64,000 nt of DNA from DAOMNO01 sp035443885 (lineage in GTDB: Bacteria > Planctomycetota > Phycisphaerae > Phycisphaerales > SM1A02). Location: contig DAOMNO010000004.1 of the NCBI GenBank assembly GCA_035443885.1, forward strand, positions 1-64,000. The letters are read 5' to 3'. Made by a program: the position numbers and the translations under genes. A model generated the notes under the pieces. That model was not told the origin of the DNA. It searched no databases and worked only from the letters and a program-made list of their open reading frames with translations. Below, piece by piece: positions 54,868 to 63,824 of the stretch. The first letter of the stretch is position 1. Every line of letters starts with the position of its first letter.

Positions 54868-56436
54868 ATGACGACCACGAAACGCGGCCAAGACCTGCTG
54901 TACACGCTGAACCTGATCGCCGATCCTCGCATCACAGACCCCAGAGCAGGGGCCGAGCCGGGTTACACCGGCTCCGAATGCCCCGCGAGCGGCTCGGTCA
55001 TCGCTGCGGTGAAGCTGAACACCGTGCGCGATTACCACGATGCCGTGGAGCGTGCGGTGCGCGTGCAGCGCGAGTGGCGCATGTTGCCCGCCCCCAAGCG
55101 AGGCGAGATTGTTCGACTGATCGGCCATGCTTTCCGCAAAAAGTGCGAGCCGCTCGGAGAGCTGGTTACGCTCGAAATGGGCAAGATTCGCGCAGAAGGC
55201 ATCGGTGAGATTCAGGAGTGCATCGACATTGCAGACTTCTGCGTGGGTCTTTCGCGTCAGCTCTATGGACTGTCAATGCATTCCGAGCGCCCGAAGCATC
55301 GCATGTATGAACAGTGGCATCCACTCGGAACGATCGGCATCATCACGGCCTTCAACTTTCCCGCGGCGGTGTGGGCATGGAACGCGATGGTCGCTGCCGT
55401 TTGTGGCAATGCGATGATCTGGAAGCCCAGCCTGCTGACGCCGCTTACAGCCATTGCGATGACAAACGTCGTTCATGAGGTCATGCGGCAGCAAACGGTG
55501 TTCGCACCCAAAGAAGGCGATGCAACAGACATCTTCCCGCTCATCATCGGCACCGACGATGAAGTTGGTGAGGTGATGATCGCGGATCGGCGCCTGCCGC
55601 TCATCAGTGCGACTGGCTCATGCAGAATGGGCCGCCATGTAGGGCAGGTTGTGGCGCGCCGGCTTGGTCGCACACTGCTCGAACTGGGCGGCAATAACGC
55701 GATCATCGTCATGCCTGATGCAGACCTTGATCTTACTGTGCGCGGCGTGCTGTTCGGTGCGGTTGGCACGGCTGGCCAACGCTGCACAACAACTCGACGG
55801 CTGATATGTCACTCAACAATCGTTGATGAAGTCGCCAGCCGGCTTGTCAAGGCGTACAGTCAGGTGAACATTGGTGATCCGCTCAAGGCGGACACGCTCA
55901 TGGGGCCGCTCATTTCCCGGCAGGCAGTCGAGCAGATGCGCAGCGCGCTCAAAGCGGCGGTGCAGCAGGGCGGGCAAATCCTCTGTGGTGGTGAGCCGGG
56001 CCTTGCACGCTTTGCAGAGACCTCCGGGTATTACGTGGAGCCGACGATCGTTCGCATTCCGCGCGGTATTGATCTCCCCATCGCCAGAGAAGAAACCTTT
56101 GCGCCGATTCTCTACATCTACGAGTTTGATGAACTGGACGACGCGATTGCCATTCAGAACGGCGTCGATCAAGGATTATCCAGTGCGATCTTCACCGATT
56201 CCGTTCGCGCAGCGGAGCGTTTTCTCTCTCATGCAGGGTCTGACTGTGGTATTGCGAACGTCAACATTGGCACCAGCGGCGCGGAGATCGGCGGCGCGTT
56301 CGGCGGCGAAAAAGACACTGGTGGCGGGCGCGAGTCCGGCTCCGATTCGTGGAAGCACTACATGCGTCGGCAAACCTGCACAATCAACTGGAGCACGGAC
56401 CTGCCGCTGGCACAGGGGATCAGGTTTGGGGAGTGA
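54868..56436 (+). CDS. ALDH7-type aldehyde dehydrogenase
   Basis: A 522-residue NAD(P)-dependent aldehyde dehydrogenase. It shows ITAFNFPAAVWAWN in the cofactor fold, the general base in LELGGNNA (Glu272) and the nucleophile in GQRCTT (Cys306). FGGEKDTGGGRESGSDSWK at the end is typical of the ALDH7 / alpha-aminoadipic semialdehyde dehydrogenase group, which works in lysine and pipecolate breakdown. The physiological substrate is inferred from subfamily only. Confidence 0.88.
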   Translation: MTTTKRGQDLLYTLNLIADPRITDPRAGAEPGYTGSECPASGSVIAAVKLNTVRDYHDAVERAVRVQREWRMLPAPKRGEIVRLIGHAFRKKCEPLGELVTLEMGKIRAEGIGEIQECIDIADFCVGLSRQLYGLSMHSERPKHRMYEQWHPLGTIGIITAFNFPAAVWAWNAMVAAVCGNAMIWKPSLLTPLTAIAMTNVVHEVMRQQTVFAPKEGDATDIFPLIIGTDDEVGEVMIADRRLPLISATGSCRMGRHVGQVVARRLGRTLLELGGNNAIIVMPDADLDLTVRGVLFGAVGTAGQRCTTTRRLICHSTIVDEVASRLVKAYSQVNIGDPLKADTLMGPLISRQAVEQMRSALKAAVQQGGQILCGGEPGLARFAETSGYYVEPTIVRIPRGIDLPIAREETFAPILYIYEFDELDDAIAIQNGVDQGLSSAIFTDSVRAAERFLSHAGSDCGIANVNIGTSGAEIGGAFGGEKDTGGGRESGSDSWKHYMRRQTCTINWSTDLPLAQGIRFGE

Positions 56437-56460
56437 GAGTTATGACTCATCACTTTCAGC

Positions 56461-56664
56461 TCATGGCGAGATGAAGGTGATCCATATCCACCCAGCGAGA
56501 GCAGTTGCCGCAATCATCCCAAGCAGGGCCAATGTGATTGCACGGTAGATGCGATGTCTTCGGTCGCACTGCCGACAAAGATAGATTCGTTCCCAGTGGT
56601 ATTTGTATATCAGCAGGCGACGAACACCGCGATCATCAGATGTTCCACATCGTGTGCATGACAT
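56461..56664 (-). CDS. Small zinc-ribbon membrane protein
   Basis: A 67-residue protein. Two CxxC knuckles (CTRC at 3-6 and CRQC near 30) suggest a zinc ribbon, followed by one membrane helix (about 41-63). No family is recognised. It begins 33 nt after the end of the E1 beta gene on the same strand, so it may be the last gene of that operon. The longer frame to 56706 overlaps the E1 beta gene and was not used. Confidence 0.55.
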   Translation of the reverse strand: MSCTRCGTSDDRGVRRLLIYKYHWERIYLCRQCDRRHRIYRAITLALLGMIAATALAGWIWITFISP

Positions 56665-56696
56665 GGAACTCAATGTCAAATGGGGCTGTTGGCTGC

Positions 56697-57680
56697 TCAG
56701 CCCCACGCCATCACTTCCTTCACGCCCTCAATGATCGAATCCGGATCGACCAGATAGTGCTGTTCCACCTGGAAGTAGGGGAAGTGGATGTCGAAGCCGG
56801 TAATACGCTTCACTGGCGCGAGCAGATGCTCAAAGGCGTGTTCGTTGATGCGTGCGACCAACTCCGATGACACGGAGCAGGTTCGCGGAGCTTCCTGCAC
56901 GATAACGGAGCGTCCGGTCTTTGCGACGGACTGCGCGATTGTTTCTGTGTCCATGGGATAGATGGAGAGCAGGTCGATGAGTTCGACATCCACGCCGTGA
57001 ATGTCCACGAGATCGTCCGTTGCCTCACGTGCTGGCCGCATCATCGCACCCCATGCGATCATCGTAACATCCGCGCCTTCACGGACGACCTGCGCCTTGC
57101 CAATCTCCATGCTCTCCGGCTCTTCCGGTACCTCTTCCTTGAAGGCGCGGTACACAGCCTTCGGCTCATAGAAGACCACCGGATCGGGGTCGTCAATCGC
57201 CGCCTTCAGCAACGCGCGTGCATTGCGCGGCCCGCTGGGAATGACAACCTTCAGACCTGGCGTATGCGCCCAATAGGCTTCTCGCGATTCGGAGTGATGC
57301 TCGACCGCGCGGATACCGCCGCCGTATGGCGCGCGCATCACCATGCTGATGGGGTATCGGCCGCGCGAGCGATTGCGCATGCGCGCCATGTTCTGTTCAA
57401 TCTGATCGAACGCCTGCACGGTGAAGCCTGAGAATTGAATCTCCGCAACGGGCTTCATGCCGTAGATCGCCATGCCGACAGCCGTGCCGATGATGCCGCA
57501 TTCCGCGAGCGGCGTATCCATGACTCGCTTCTCGCCATATTTTTCGAGCAGGCCCTTGGTAACGCGGAAGACGCCGCCGTTCACGCCGATGTCTTCGCCC
57601 ATGACGCAGACTCGGTCGTCGCTCGCCATGGACTGGTCGAGCGCGAGGTTGAGAGATTGGACCATGGTCATCTGTGGCAT
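56697..57680 (-). CDS. pdhB: 2-oxoacid dehydrogenase E1 component, beta subunit
   Basis: A 327-residue transketolase-like subunit. It shows VMGEDIGVNGGVFRVT, the DTPLAECGIIGTAVG motif and EIQFSGFTVQAFDQI, with RAPYGGGIRAVEHHSES near the active site. With the alpha subunit it decarboxylates pyruvate or a branched-chain 2-oxoacid using thiamine diphosphate; the two options cannot be separated here. Its ATG overlaps the alpha-subunit stop by 1 nt (TGATG). E2 and E3 genes are not in the window. Confidence 0.92.
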   Translation of the reverse strand: MPQMTMVQSLNLALDQSMASDDRVCVMGEDIGVNGGVFRVTKGLLEKYGEKRVMDTPLAECGIIGTAVGMAIYGMKPVAEIQFSGFTVQAFDQIEQNMARMRNRSRGRYPISMVMRAPYGGGIRAVEHHSESREAYWAHTPGLKVVIPSGPRNARALLKAAIDDPDPVVFYEPKAVYRAFKEEVPEEPESMEIGKAQVVREGADVTMIAWGAMMRPAREATDDLVDIHGVDVELIDLLSIYPMDTETIAQSVAKTGRSVIVQEAPRTCSVSSELVARINEHAFEHLLAPVKRITGFDIHFPYFQVEQHYLVDPDSIIEGVKEVMAWG

Positions 57681-58855
57681 CACTCAACTCCCTTCCGGTC
57701 CAACCGCGCGAAATACTCCGCCTTCTGCCGTTCAAGTTCAGGTGGTAACTGCTCGTACATGAAGTCGAACACCTCACGAGGCTTGGCTTTTGCTTTTGCG
57801 CGAAATGCTTCACGTGCCTGAAGGATTTCCTGTTCGCATTCATCAGCGATGCGTCGGAAATCTTCGTCGCCGAGCACCTTCTTGTTCTTGAGATACTTCT
57901 CAAAGCGAGCGATAGGGCATTTTGCTTCCCACGCTTTTACTTCTTCATCTGTGCGGTACACCTTTGGGTCGTCCGCCGTGGTGTGATAGCTCATGCGATA
58001 CGTAACGGTTTCGATGAGATACGGTCCCTTGCCGTTTCGGGCGTGCTCCACCGCCTGCTGCGTGGCGACGATCATTGCGAGAATGTCGTTGCCATCCACG
58101 CGAATCGCTGGAATGCCGAAGGCAGGGCCGCGTCTGGCGAGTTCCTTTACGCCACACTGTTTTTCAACAGGGATGGAGATCGCCCAGCCATTATTTTCAA
58201 GGACGAAGATGACCGGCGCGTGAAAGACCGCAGCAAAGTTGAACGCTTCGCTGACCGCACCCTGAGAAGAAGCGCCGTCGCCGAAGTTCGTGACGACGAC
58301 GGAATCTTCACCACGTGCGCGAATGCCCATCGCGATACCGGTTGCGGGCAACACGTGCGAGCCGATGACGATGGAAAAGGGGAGATCGTTGACGCCATCC
58401 GGAATAGCAAATCCCTCGAAGAACCCATCCCAGAGAAGCATGAGTTGATCGAGTTTCCAGCCACGCCACAGCTGCGCGCCGAACGAGCGATACGACGGGC
58501 TGAACCAGTCTGACTTCGTGAGCGGATAGACTTGACCGATCTGCGTGGCTTCCTGCCCAAACCCCGGCGCGAACGTGCCCATTTCACCTTGTCGCTGCAT
58601 GGCCAACATGCGAAGGTCCAGCTTCCGCGTGAGGATCATGGCGCGATAGATTTTCCTGAGTTCCTCAGCAGGCAGGTTCGGGTCGAGCTTCGTATCGACT
58701 TCGCCGGATTCACTCAGAATCCGCAGGTCTTCAATCGTGCCGAGGTCGATAGTCTTTCGCATGGGCTTGTCTGTTACGGGCGTGCCGACTTCAACGGGCT
58801 TGCGAGATTTGCCAGCGACAGGCGGCGCGACGGGTTGGACGGTTCGTGATGCCAT
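57680..58855 (-). CDS. pdhA: 2-oxoacid dehydrogenase E1 component, alpha subunit
   Basis: A 391-residue thiamine-diphosphate enzyme subunit. The first 60 residues are a variable Pro/Lys-rich extension. The core has MAMQRQGEMGTFAPGFGQEA and the cofactor-binding motif GDGASSQGAVSEAFNFA ending in ENN. GAGGGGAA lies before the ATG. Upstream, 139 nt separate it from paaD on the same strand, enough for its own promoter. Confidence 0.93.
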   Translation of the reverse strand: MASRTVQPVAPPVAGKSRKPVEVGTPVTDKPMRKTIDLGTIEDLRILSESGEVDTKLDPNLPAEELRKIYRAMILTRKLDLRMLAMQRQGEMGTFAPGFGQEATQIGQVYPLTKSDWFSPSYRSFGAQLWRGWKLDQLMLLWDGFFEGFAIPDGVNDLPFSIVIGSHVLPATGIAMGIRARGEDSVVVTNFGDGASSQGAVSEAFNFAAVFHAPVIFVLENNGWAISIPVEKQCGVKELARRGPAFGIPAIRVDGNDILAMIVATQQAVEHARNGKGPYLIETVTYRMSYHTTADDPKVYRTDEEVKAWEAKCPIARFEKYLKNKKVLGDEDFRRIADECEQEILQAREAFRAKAKAKPREVFDFMYEQLPPELERQKAEYFARLDRKGVE

Positions 58856-58994
58856 ACAGTTCCCCTCTACGAGTCGGTATGCCGACCCGCAGGTGTCTCT
58901 GGCTCATCGTAGTGCAGTCTTCTGCGCCCTGCCAGTCCTTTTCAGCCTTGTTTTATCGTGGCTGTGTGCGCCGTCGGGTGTTGCCCAGCCTTCT

Positions 58995-59510
58995 TTACGC
59001 CAGTCGCTTGAGGTGTTCGAAGGAGTTCTTGCACGCTTCGCAGTAGTAAATCATGCGACACCGTGTCGGACCGAACGGACTCTCAAGATACGTTGAGGTG
59101 GAATTGCAGAACGGGCACGGTACGGCACTCGTGCGAAGCTGTGTCGTGAGTTGTGCTGTGCCGTGAACGGCGAGCCTTGAGCCGCGTTCAGGCACTGTGA
59201 CACCGTGCGCTTTGAGCGATTCCCGCCCCGCCTGTGTAATGCGATCGACAGACCACGGCGGATCGAACACAAAGCGCACATCAACGCTTTCAACGCCGAC
59301 CATCTTGCCGATCTTCTCGCGCACCTGCTCTTCGATCATCGGCAGTGCGGGGCAGCCGACAAACGTGGGCAGAATCGAAATCGAAACGCGAGTCTTTGAA
59401 CCCTTGGTCAGATCAATCTGTTCAATAATGCCAAGATCGACGATGCTGATCGGCATTTCGGGATCAGGAATCGTGCGCAGTTGTTCGAGAATGTCCTCGC
59501 GTGTGGGCAT
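58995..59510 (-). CDS. paaD: Phenylacetyl-CoA epoxidase subunit PaaD
   Basis: A 171-residue protein. The N-terminal MIP18/DUF59 domain (about 1-95) carries IPDPEMPISIVDLGII and PTFVGCPALPMI, and the C-terminal zinc ribbon has CPFC and CEAC knuckles. PaaD is thought to help assemble metal centres of the ring epoxidase. It starts 21 nt after paaC on the same strand. The ATG at 59510 was preferred to the TTG at 59516. Confidence 0.92.
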   Translation of the reverse strand: MPTREDILEQLRTIPDPEMPISIVDLGIIEQIDLTKGSKTRVSISILPTFVGCPALPMIEEQVREKIGKMVGVESVDVRFVFDPPWSVDRITQAGRESLKAHGVTVPERGSRLAVHGTAQLTTQLRTSAVPCPFCNSTSTYLESPFGPTRCRMIYYCEACKNSFEHLKRLA

Positions 59511-59531
59511 TGCCAAATAGTATGCCCGCCG

Positions 59532-60308
59532 TTACCACGCCGCGCCAGGCTCCGTGCGATAGACCTCGCACATCTCGTCAAGCAGTTCCGCAAGTGCAGG
59601 GGTATGGATTCCACGCCGCCCGCCCCGCTCAGTGGGAAGTTGCGCGGGGAACTCCACACGCAGGTTGGCACGCTCAAGCGTCGTGCCGACTTCTACCCGC
59701 CATGCTGAATACAGATCCGCCGATGGGGGATACAGAGACGCCTGCTCCAGATCGTCCTGCCCCTCGACAGGCTCGAATAGTGATGGTGCCAGTGGTAGAA
59801 GTTGATACACCGCACGCTGCAATCGGTCGTGTGATTCACCTGTGCCTCGCCCCAATCGCACAAGCCATGTATCCGCATGTTCCACATGCACGCGCTCTTC
59901 TGCTACCAGCCTTGCCGCAAGATCGGCGAGCGGCTTGTATGCAGATTGTGCAGCGCGGGCGAGACGCATCGCGTCGAAATGATCGCAGAAGAGCTGCCTC
60001 ACGAGCGCGACGCCCCAGTCAAAGCCGTCGCCCGGTTCAACAATCTGCGCACAGCGGTACGCGCCGATTTCGCGGCCGAATGCGATGTCATCCGCCCGCT
60101 CGCCGGTGAGTGATCCGATGAGTTCATACAACGCCTGCGCATGAGCGATTTCATCCTGCGCGATGGCGGAGAAAGCGATGTCTTCTTCAAGGATCGGTGC
60201 AAGGCCGGTCCAGTCGGAGTTGCGATGACCAAGCATCAGCTTGTCATCCGCGATGGAGAGGAGCAGTTGCTTCAGCGGTTCGATGAGATGAGCGGGAACT
60301 TCATGCAT
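59532..60308 (-). CDS. paaC: Phenylacetyl-CoA epoxidase subunit PaaC
   Basis: A 258-residue ferritin-fold protein with the PaaC layout: SIADDKLMLGHRNSDWTG, LGRGTGES and the terminal GGRRGIHTPALAELLDEM. Notably it keeps ferritin-type metal-ligand patterns: ILEED, QDEIAHA (ExxH) and AEERVHVEH (ExxH). In the Escherichia coli enzyme PaaC is the structural, inactive partner of PaaA and reads LDLLGQT at the first ExxH site. The gene lies 26 nt after paaB. Confidence 0.92.
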   Translation of the reverse strand: MHEVPAHLIEPLKQLLLSIADDKLMLGHRNSDWTGLAPILEEDIAFSAIAQDEIAHAQALYELIGSLTGERADDIAFGREIGAYRCAQIVEPGDGFDWGVALVRQLFCDHFDAMRLARAAQSAYKPLADLAARLVAEERVHVEHADTWLVRLGRGTGESHDRLQRAVYQLLPLAPSLFEPVEGQDDLEQASLYPPSADLYSAWRVEVGTTLERANLRVEFPAQLPTERGGRRGIHTPALAELLDEMCEVYRTEPGAAW

Positions 60309-60334
60309 GATGGTTTGATGGTGAGCAACGGCTT

Positions 60335-60967
60335 TCAGAACTCTTCCTTGAGGTCGTCTTCTTCATATGCTTTGAGTGCTTCTTCACCCCGGAACTGCCG
60401 CCATTTTTCCTTGACAAGCCGCGTGTAACCGCGCGCAAGGCGATACGTCTGATCCGTCGTGCGCCAGATCAGTTCGCCCGGCGCCGTTTCGAGGATTTCT
60501 GCTCGTGGGGCGACCCATATGCAGTGCGCCTTTGAGGCTTGGGGTGTCGTGCTTTGAGCGGCGTTGAGTGCTTCAGCAGGAGAACTGGCATTGACACTAC
60601 CGACTTCAACGAAAACATCGCCCGCACGCTTTTGCGTGAAGACGCAGAATGGCATCAACGACGATGACGCTCCGCTTTTCGTCGCGGCTACACTCGTAGC
60701 AGGCTTCGCTTGATACAGGCCGTCACTGCTCTGGATGTGCGAACGTTCAATAGCCCAGATGCCCACGCATTCCTGATCGCGGCCGTAATGCTCCTTGGCG
60801 AGCACCATCGCCATTTCATCGTCCGCAGCTTCGAGCCAGCCCGCGTAAAGGTGCGGGCCGCGCTCCTTGAGCTGCGTGAAAATGACGTAGGGCTTCGCAT
60901 CACCGGTCGCACGCACTTCAATCGAGGCTTCGCTAACCGGAGGCACGTTCTGGCGGATCTTCGACAT
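60335..60967 (-). CDS. paaB: Tandem-duplicated PaaB protein
   Basis: A 210-residue protein made of two PaaB-like domains; single PaaB is about 95 residues. Domain 1 (about 27-83) runs from YVIFTQLKERGPHLYAG through ADDEMAMVLAKEHYGR to CVGIWAIERSHI. Domain 2 (about 106-163) runs from FCVFTQKRAGDVFVEVG to CIWVAPRAEI. A basic, then acidic tail follows. PaaB bridges subunits of the ring epoxidase. The start overlaps the MFS gene end by 35 nt. Confidence 0.85.
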   Translation of the reverse strand: MSKIRQNVPPVSEASIEVRATGDAKPYVIFTQLKERGPHLYAGWLEAADDEMAMVLAKEHYGRDQECVGIWAIERSHIQSSDGLYQAKPATSVAATKSGASSSLMPFCVFTQKRAGDVFVEVGSVNASSPAEALNAAQSTTPQASKAHCIWVAPRAEILETAPGELIWRTTDQTYRLARGYTRLVKEKWRQFRGEEALKAYEEDDLKEEF

Positions 60968-62315
60968 CGTCCAACAGTCTAACCGCTGGAATCCTCTCTG
61001 GCGCAGCTGGCCCGCACCGGCCATCATCCCCATCGGCATGGCGCAATGCAATGAACGCTGAAACCGAAGCCGCAGTTGCAATCACGAGAAAGCCCGTGGC
61101 TATCGTTCCAATGCTGACCTGCGCGTCAATCAACGTGCCCATCAGGAACGGCGAGAGTGAAGTGGAGAAAACCATACATGCGGTGGAGAGGGCGCGAATG
61201 GAGCCGAGATGCTTCACGCCGTACAGCTCTGCCCAGGTGGAGTTGACCAGCGGCCCCACCATGCCTGCCGTAAGCCCAAGCATCGCCATCAGCAGCAGAG
61301 GCGTGAGCACCGCATGGTTCAACGTCGCCAGCAGCAGCAGGCCGCCGATCAGCGGGAGCAGGTAGAGCGGCAGAATCTGTCTCGCTCCAATGCGATCAAT
61401 CACTTCGCCGCTGCCGAGCGCGGAAGCAAGCTGGGCCGCAGCATAAGCCGCGAAACACGCAGCGAACCAGTCCAGACGCCAGCCCTGCTCTTCCACCATG
61501 TGAACCTGATGGAAGAACAATCCCGTCACAATGAATGCAGGCGAAAGCGCGGCCGGTAGGATCATGTAAAACCGGGAGTCGCGCAGCACCTCTGGCCGCG
61601 TCCACTGGTGCCCACGCGCCTTGCCAACGGCTGCGCCGAATTCGTTCTGCGAAGCGGCTTTGGCTTCTGCATCGTGAAGTGCCGCAACATGCGCGCGGTG
61701 GCGGTCGCCGTGGCCGATCAGCAGCCACAGCACCATGGGAATGAGCGTTACAACCAGCGCGCCCGCGACGATGAGCCAGCTCATGCGCCAGCCGATCAGT
61801 GCGATGATCGCGACGAAGAGGATCGGCAGGATTGCTTCGCCCGCGGGATAGCCAAGTGATGCGAGACTGATCGCCTTGCCTCGCCCTGAGTTGAAGTACC
61901 GCGCCATGCACGTCGTCGAAATGTGGCCCAGCAACCCCTGCCCGTTCAGGCGAAGCAGAAACAGCGCGAGGCCCAGCACGAGAATCGCAGGCGACGCCGC
62001 CATCAGCAGGGCCGCAATGATCATTCCGCAGCACACCATGAGCGTCATGCTGCGCACATCGAGCCGATCAATGAGCGTGCCGAGCCAGATGATCGAGAAC
62101 CCGCTGGCGAGCGTAGCGAGGGAGTAGATCAGGCCGAATTGCCCGTCTGTGAGCGAGAAGGCTTCGCGAATATGCCCGCCGCTGAGCGCGATGAAGAATG
62201 TCTGGCCGAAGTTGGATGCGAGGGTGAGGACGAAGCCGAAGGCGATGAAGCGCGTGTTGCCGGGAGAACGGAGGAACGTCCAGTACGACGAAAGGGGGGT
62301 AGCAAGCAGGCGCAT
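60933..62315 (-). CDS. MFS transporter
   Basis: A 460-residue major facilitator with about 12 hydrophobic helices and a central loop near residues 190-225. The GFSIIWLGTLIDRLDVRS segment is the loop 2-3 signature (G..D..GRR type). It overlaps paaB and is the first gene of the presumed MFS-paaB-paaC-paaD operon, so uptake of an aromatic acid or related compound is a reasonable guess only. Confidence 0.85.
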   Translation of the reverse strand: MRLLATPLSSYWTFLRSPGNTRFIAFGFVLTLASNFGQTFFIALSGGHIREAFSLTDGQFGLIYSLATLASGFSIIWLGTLIDRLDVRSMTLMVCCGMIIAALLMAASPAILVLGLALFLLRLNGQGLLGHISTTCMARYFNSGRGKAISLASLGYPAGEAILPILFVAIIALIGWRMSWLIVAGALVVTLIPMVLWLLIGHGDRHRAHVAALHDAEAKAASQNEFGAAVGKARGHQWTRPEVLRDSRFYMILPAALSPAFIVTGLFFHQVHMVEEQGWRLDWFAACFAAYAAAQLASALGSGEVIDRIGARQILPLYLLPLIGGLLLLATLNHAVLTPLLLMAMLGLTAGMVGPLVNSTWAELYGVKHLGSIRALSTACMVFSTSLSPFLMGTLIDAQVSIGTIATGFLVIATAASVSAFIALRHADGDDGRCGPAAPERIPAVRLLDDVEDPPERASG

Positions 62316-62744
62316 CGGCAGGAAGCATACACCGCAGCGCACAACCGTCACGCCGCCAGTACTTGATCGAGCAGCTCACCAGACATGAACGGCCCTGGCC
62401 TTGGAATCAACGGTTGTTTCCCACGCGAGATATTGAGGGGGTTTGCGCCAGGTAGAGGTAGCCGCTCGCCAACGCGCTTCGTGGGCCTATCGCGATTGGG
62501 GGGGCTCGATGATCTTGACCCCACGCAGGATCAATTGGGGGGCCGCATACCGTTGGCGAATGGAGAGGGCGAGCATTGCGCACAGTGTCGGCTGGATTTG
62601 CGCTTTGGTTCAACCCAGTTTCACGAACTCGCAGCGGGCTGGCTAGGATCCATGCTCGTAATGGTGCCTTCGATCTTCGGGCCCGACGCAGAAGGCGGAG
62701 GCACGCCGTTTGATCTGGGTGTAGAATCATCAAGAGGAGTAAAT
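62316..62744. other. 429-base gap, no gene supported
   Basis: This stretch separates the MFS gene (minus strand) from the GTG-started gene at 62745. The frame of the downstream gene stays open back to an ATG at 62385, but the added 120 residues look unstructured and the strong GAGGAG lies only before 62745. Runs of 6-7 G occur near 62500 and 62540. No tRNA, terminator or insertion-sequence end was found; it may mark the border of an acquired segment. Confidence 0.4.
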
Positions 62745-63824
62745 GTGGCTGAACAAGCGCGGCTAAAGTTGACGTTTTTAGGCGACGGATTCGCAGGCGG
62801 TGCGGTGCCTCTGACGGTCGTTGCAGCAAAGCTGCAGGCATTGCAGCAAGCTGTCTTCCACGCGGCAGCGGCTGCAGCCGGTCACCAAGGTGAACGCCGA
62901 GGCCTTTGGTACAACCGCTACCGACAGTCCGCCGAACTCACCTTCGCTGCATCTCATCACAGTAATCTCGTGATAGAAGCAGAGCTTGCACCCGATCCAG
63001 TTCTTCATGATTCGATGAACCTCGGTTTGAAGGCGATTGATCTTCTTTTTGATGTTGCGAGGGCGGTGGAGACAGAGGCGTTCCAGCAGATTCGGCTTAC
63101 CCCATACGACCGTGATTATCTGCTTCGTGCAGTTGAGGGATTGATGCCAAACGTGGGCGATCAATACTCCATCAAACTGGAGAATTGCCGTGCTGACAAG
63201 CACCCCTCCGTCACCTTCACCGGACTCAGTCGGCTTCGTGTAAAAAGCTTCTCGTTAGAGCGGGTTGCACCCTTCGAAGCCGAAGAGCCGGTCGATATTG
63301 TCGGAGAGTTGATCAAAATCCATGTGGATACGGGAGACGACAAGATCACCGTCCGTTCGCGCCAGAGGGATATAGATTGCTTCTATTCCGACGCTCTACG
63401 CGACCAAGTTGCCAATCAGGTGGCTGGGTCGATTGTCGAGGTTCGCGGATTTCCGACACTAGGCGAAGGCGGACAGATCAGTCGGCTGCATCAAACGCTA
63501 TCAGTGCAAAGCGTGAGCACTGAGCCGCTTCGAATCAGCCGATTCGAGGATGGCGGTCAAACATTTTTGCTCGGCACTCCGATCGCGGTTAATGTGGAAT
63601 ACACATCTGACGGCATATGGGTGTACCACCATCCTGAGTTGAATCTCTGGGGATATGCGCTACGCCGAGAGGATGCGCTGAAGGATTTGCACGCGACCTT
63701 TGCCTACATGCATGAGCAGATTGCTGAAGCTTCGTCCGACACATTGGATTCCGTAGCACAGCAACTCCAAGAGAGATTCAGGCAGTTGAAGGTTAGAAAA
63801 GGGGGAACTACGGTAAATGCCTAA
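62745..63824 (+). CDS. Uncharacterised protein with HicB-like C-terminus
   Basis: A 359-residue protein. Residues 1-270 match no family I know; they mix helices and strands (GGAVPLTVVAAKLQALQQAV near the start). The last 80 residues (VEYTSDGIWVYHHPELNLWG, then REDALKDLHATFAYMHEQI) resemble HicB-type antitoxins, which pair a short beta domain with an EDAL helix. The GTG start is supported by GAGGAG at 62734-62739, 5 nt upstream. The stop overlaps the next ATG by 8 nt (ATGCCTAA), so the two are coupled. Antitoxin role is inferred. Confidence 0.6.
   Translation: MAEQARLKLTFLGDGFAGGAVPLTVVAAKLQALQQAVFHAAAAAAGHQGERRGLWYNRYRQSAELTFAASHHSNLVIEAELAPDPVLHDSMNLGLKAIDLLFDVARAVETEAFQQIRLTPYDRDYLLRAVEGLMPNVGDQYSIKLENCRADKHPSVTFTGLSRLRVKSFSLERVAPFEAEEPVDIVGELIKIHVDTGDDKITVRSRQRDIDCFYSDALRDQVANQVAGSIVEVRGFPTLGEGGQISRLHQTLSVQSVSTEPLRISRFEDGGQTFLLGTPIAVNVEYTSDGIWVYHHPELNLWGYALRREDALKDLHATFAYMHEQIAEASSDTLDSVAQQLQERFRQLKVRKGGTTVNA

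Noticed and set aside
62600..62640. GGTTCAACCC resembling a tRNA T-loop
   Set aside because: The flanking bases do not form a 5-bp T-stem and no acceptor or anticodon arm could be placed.
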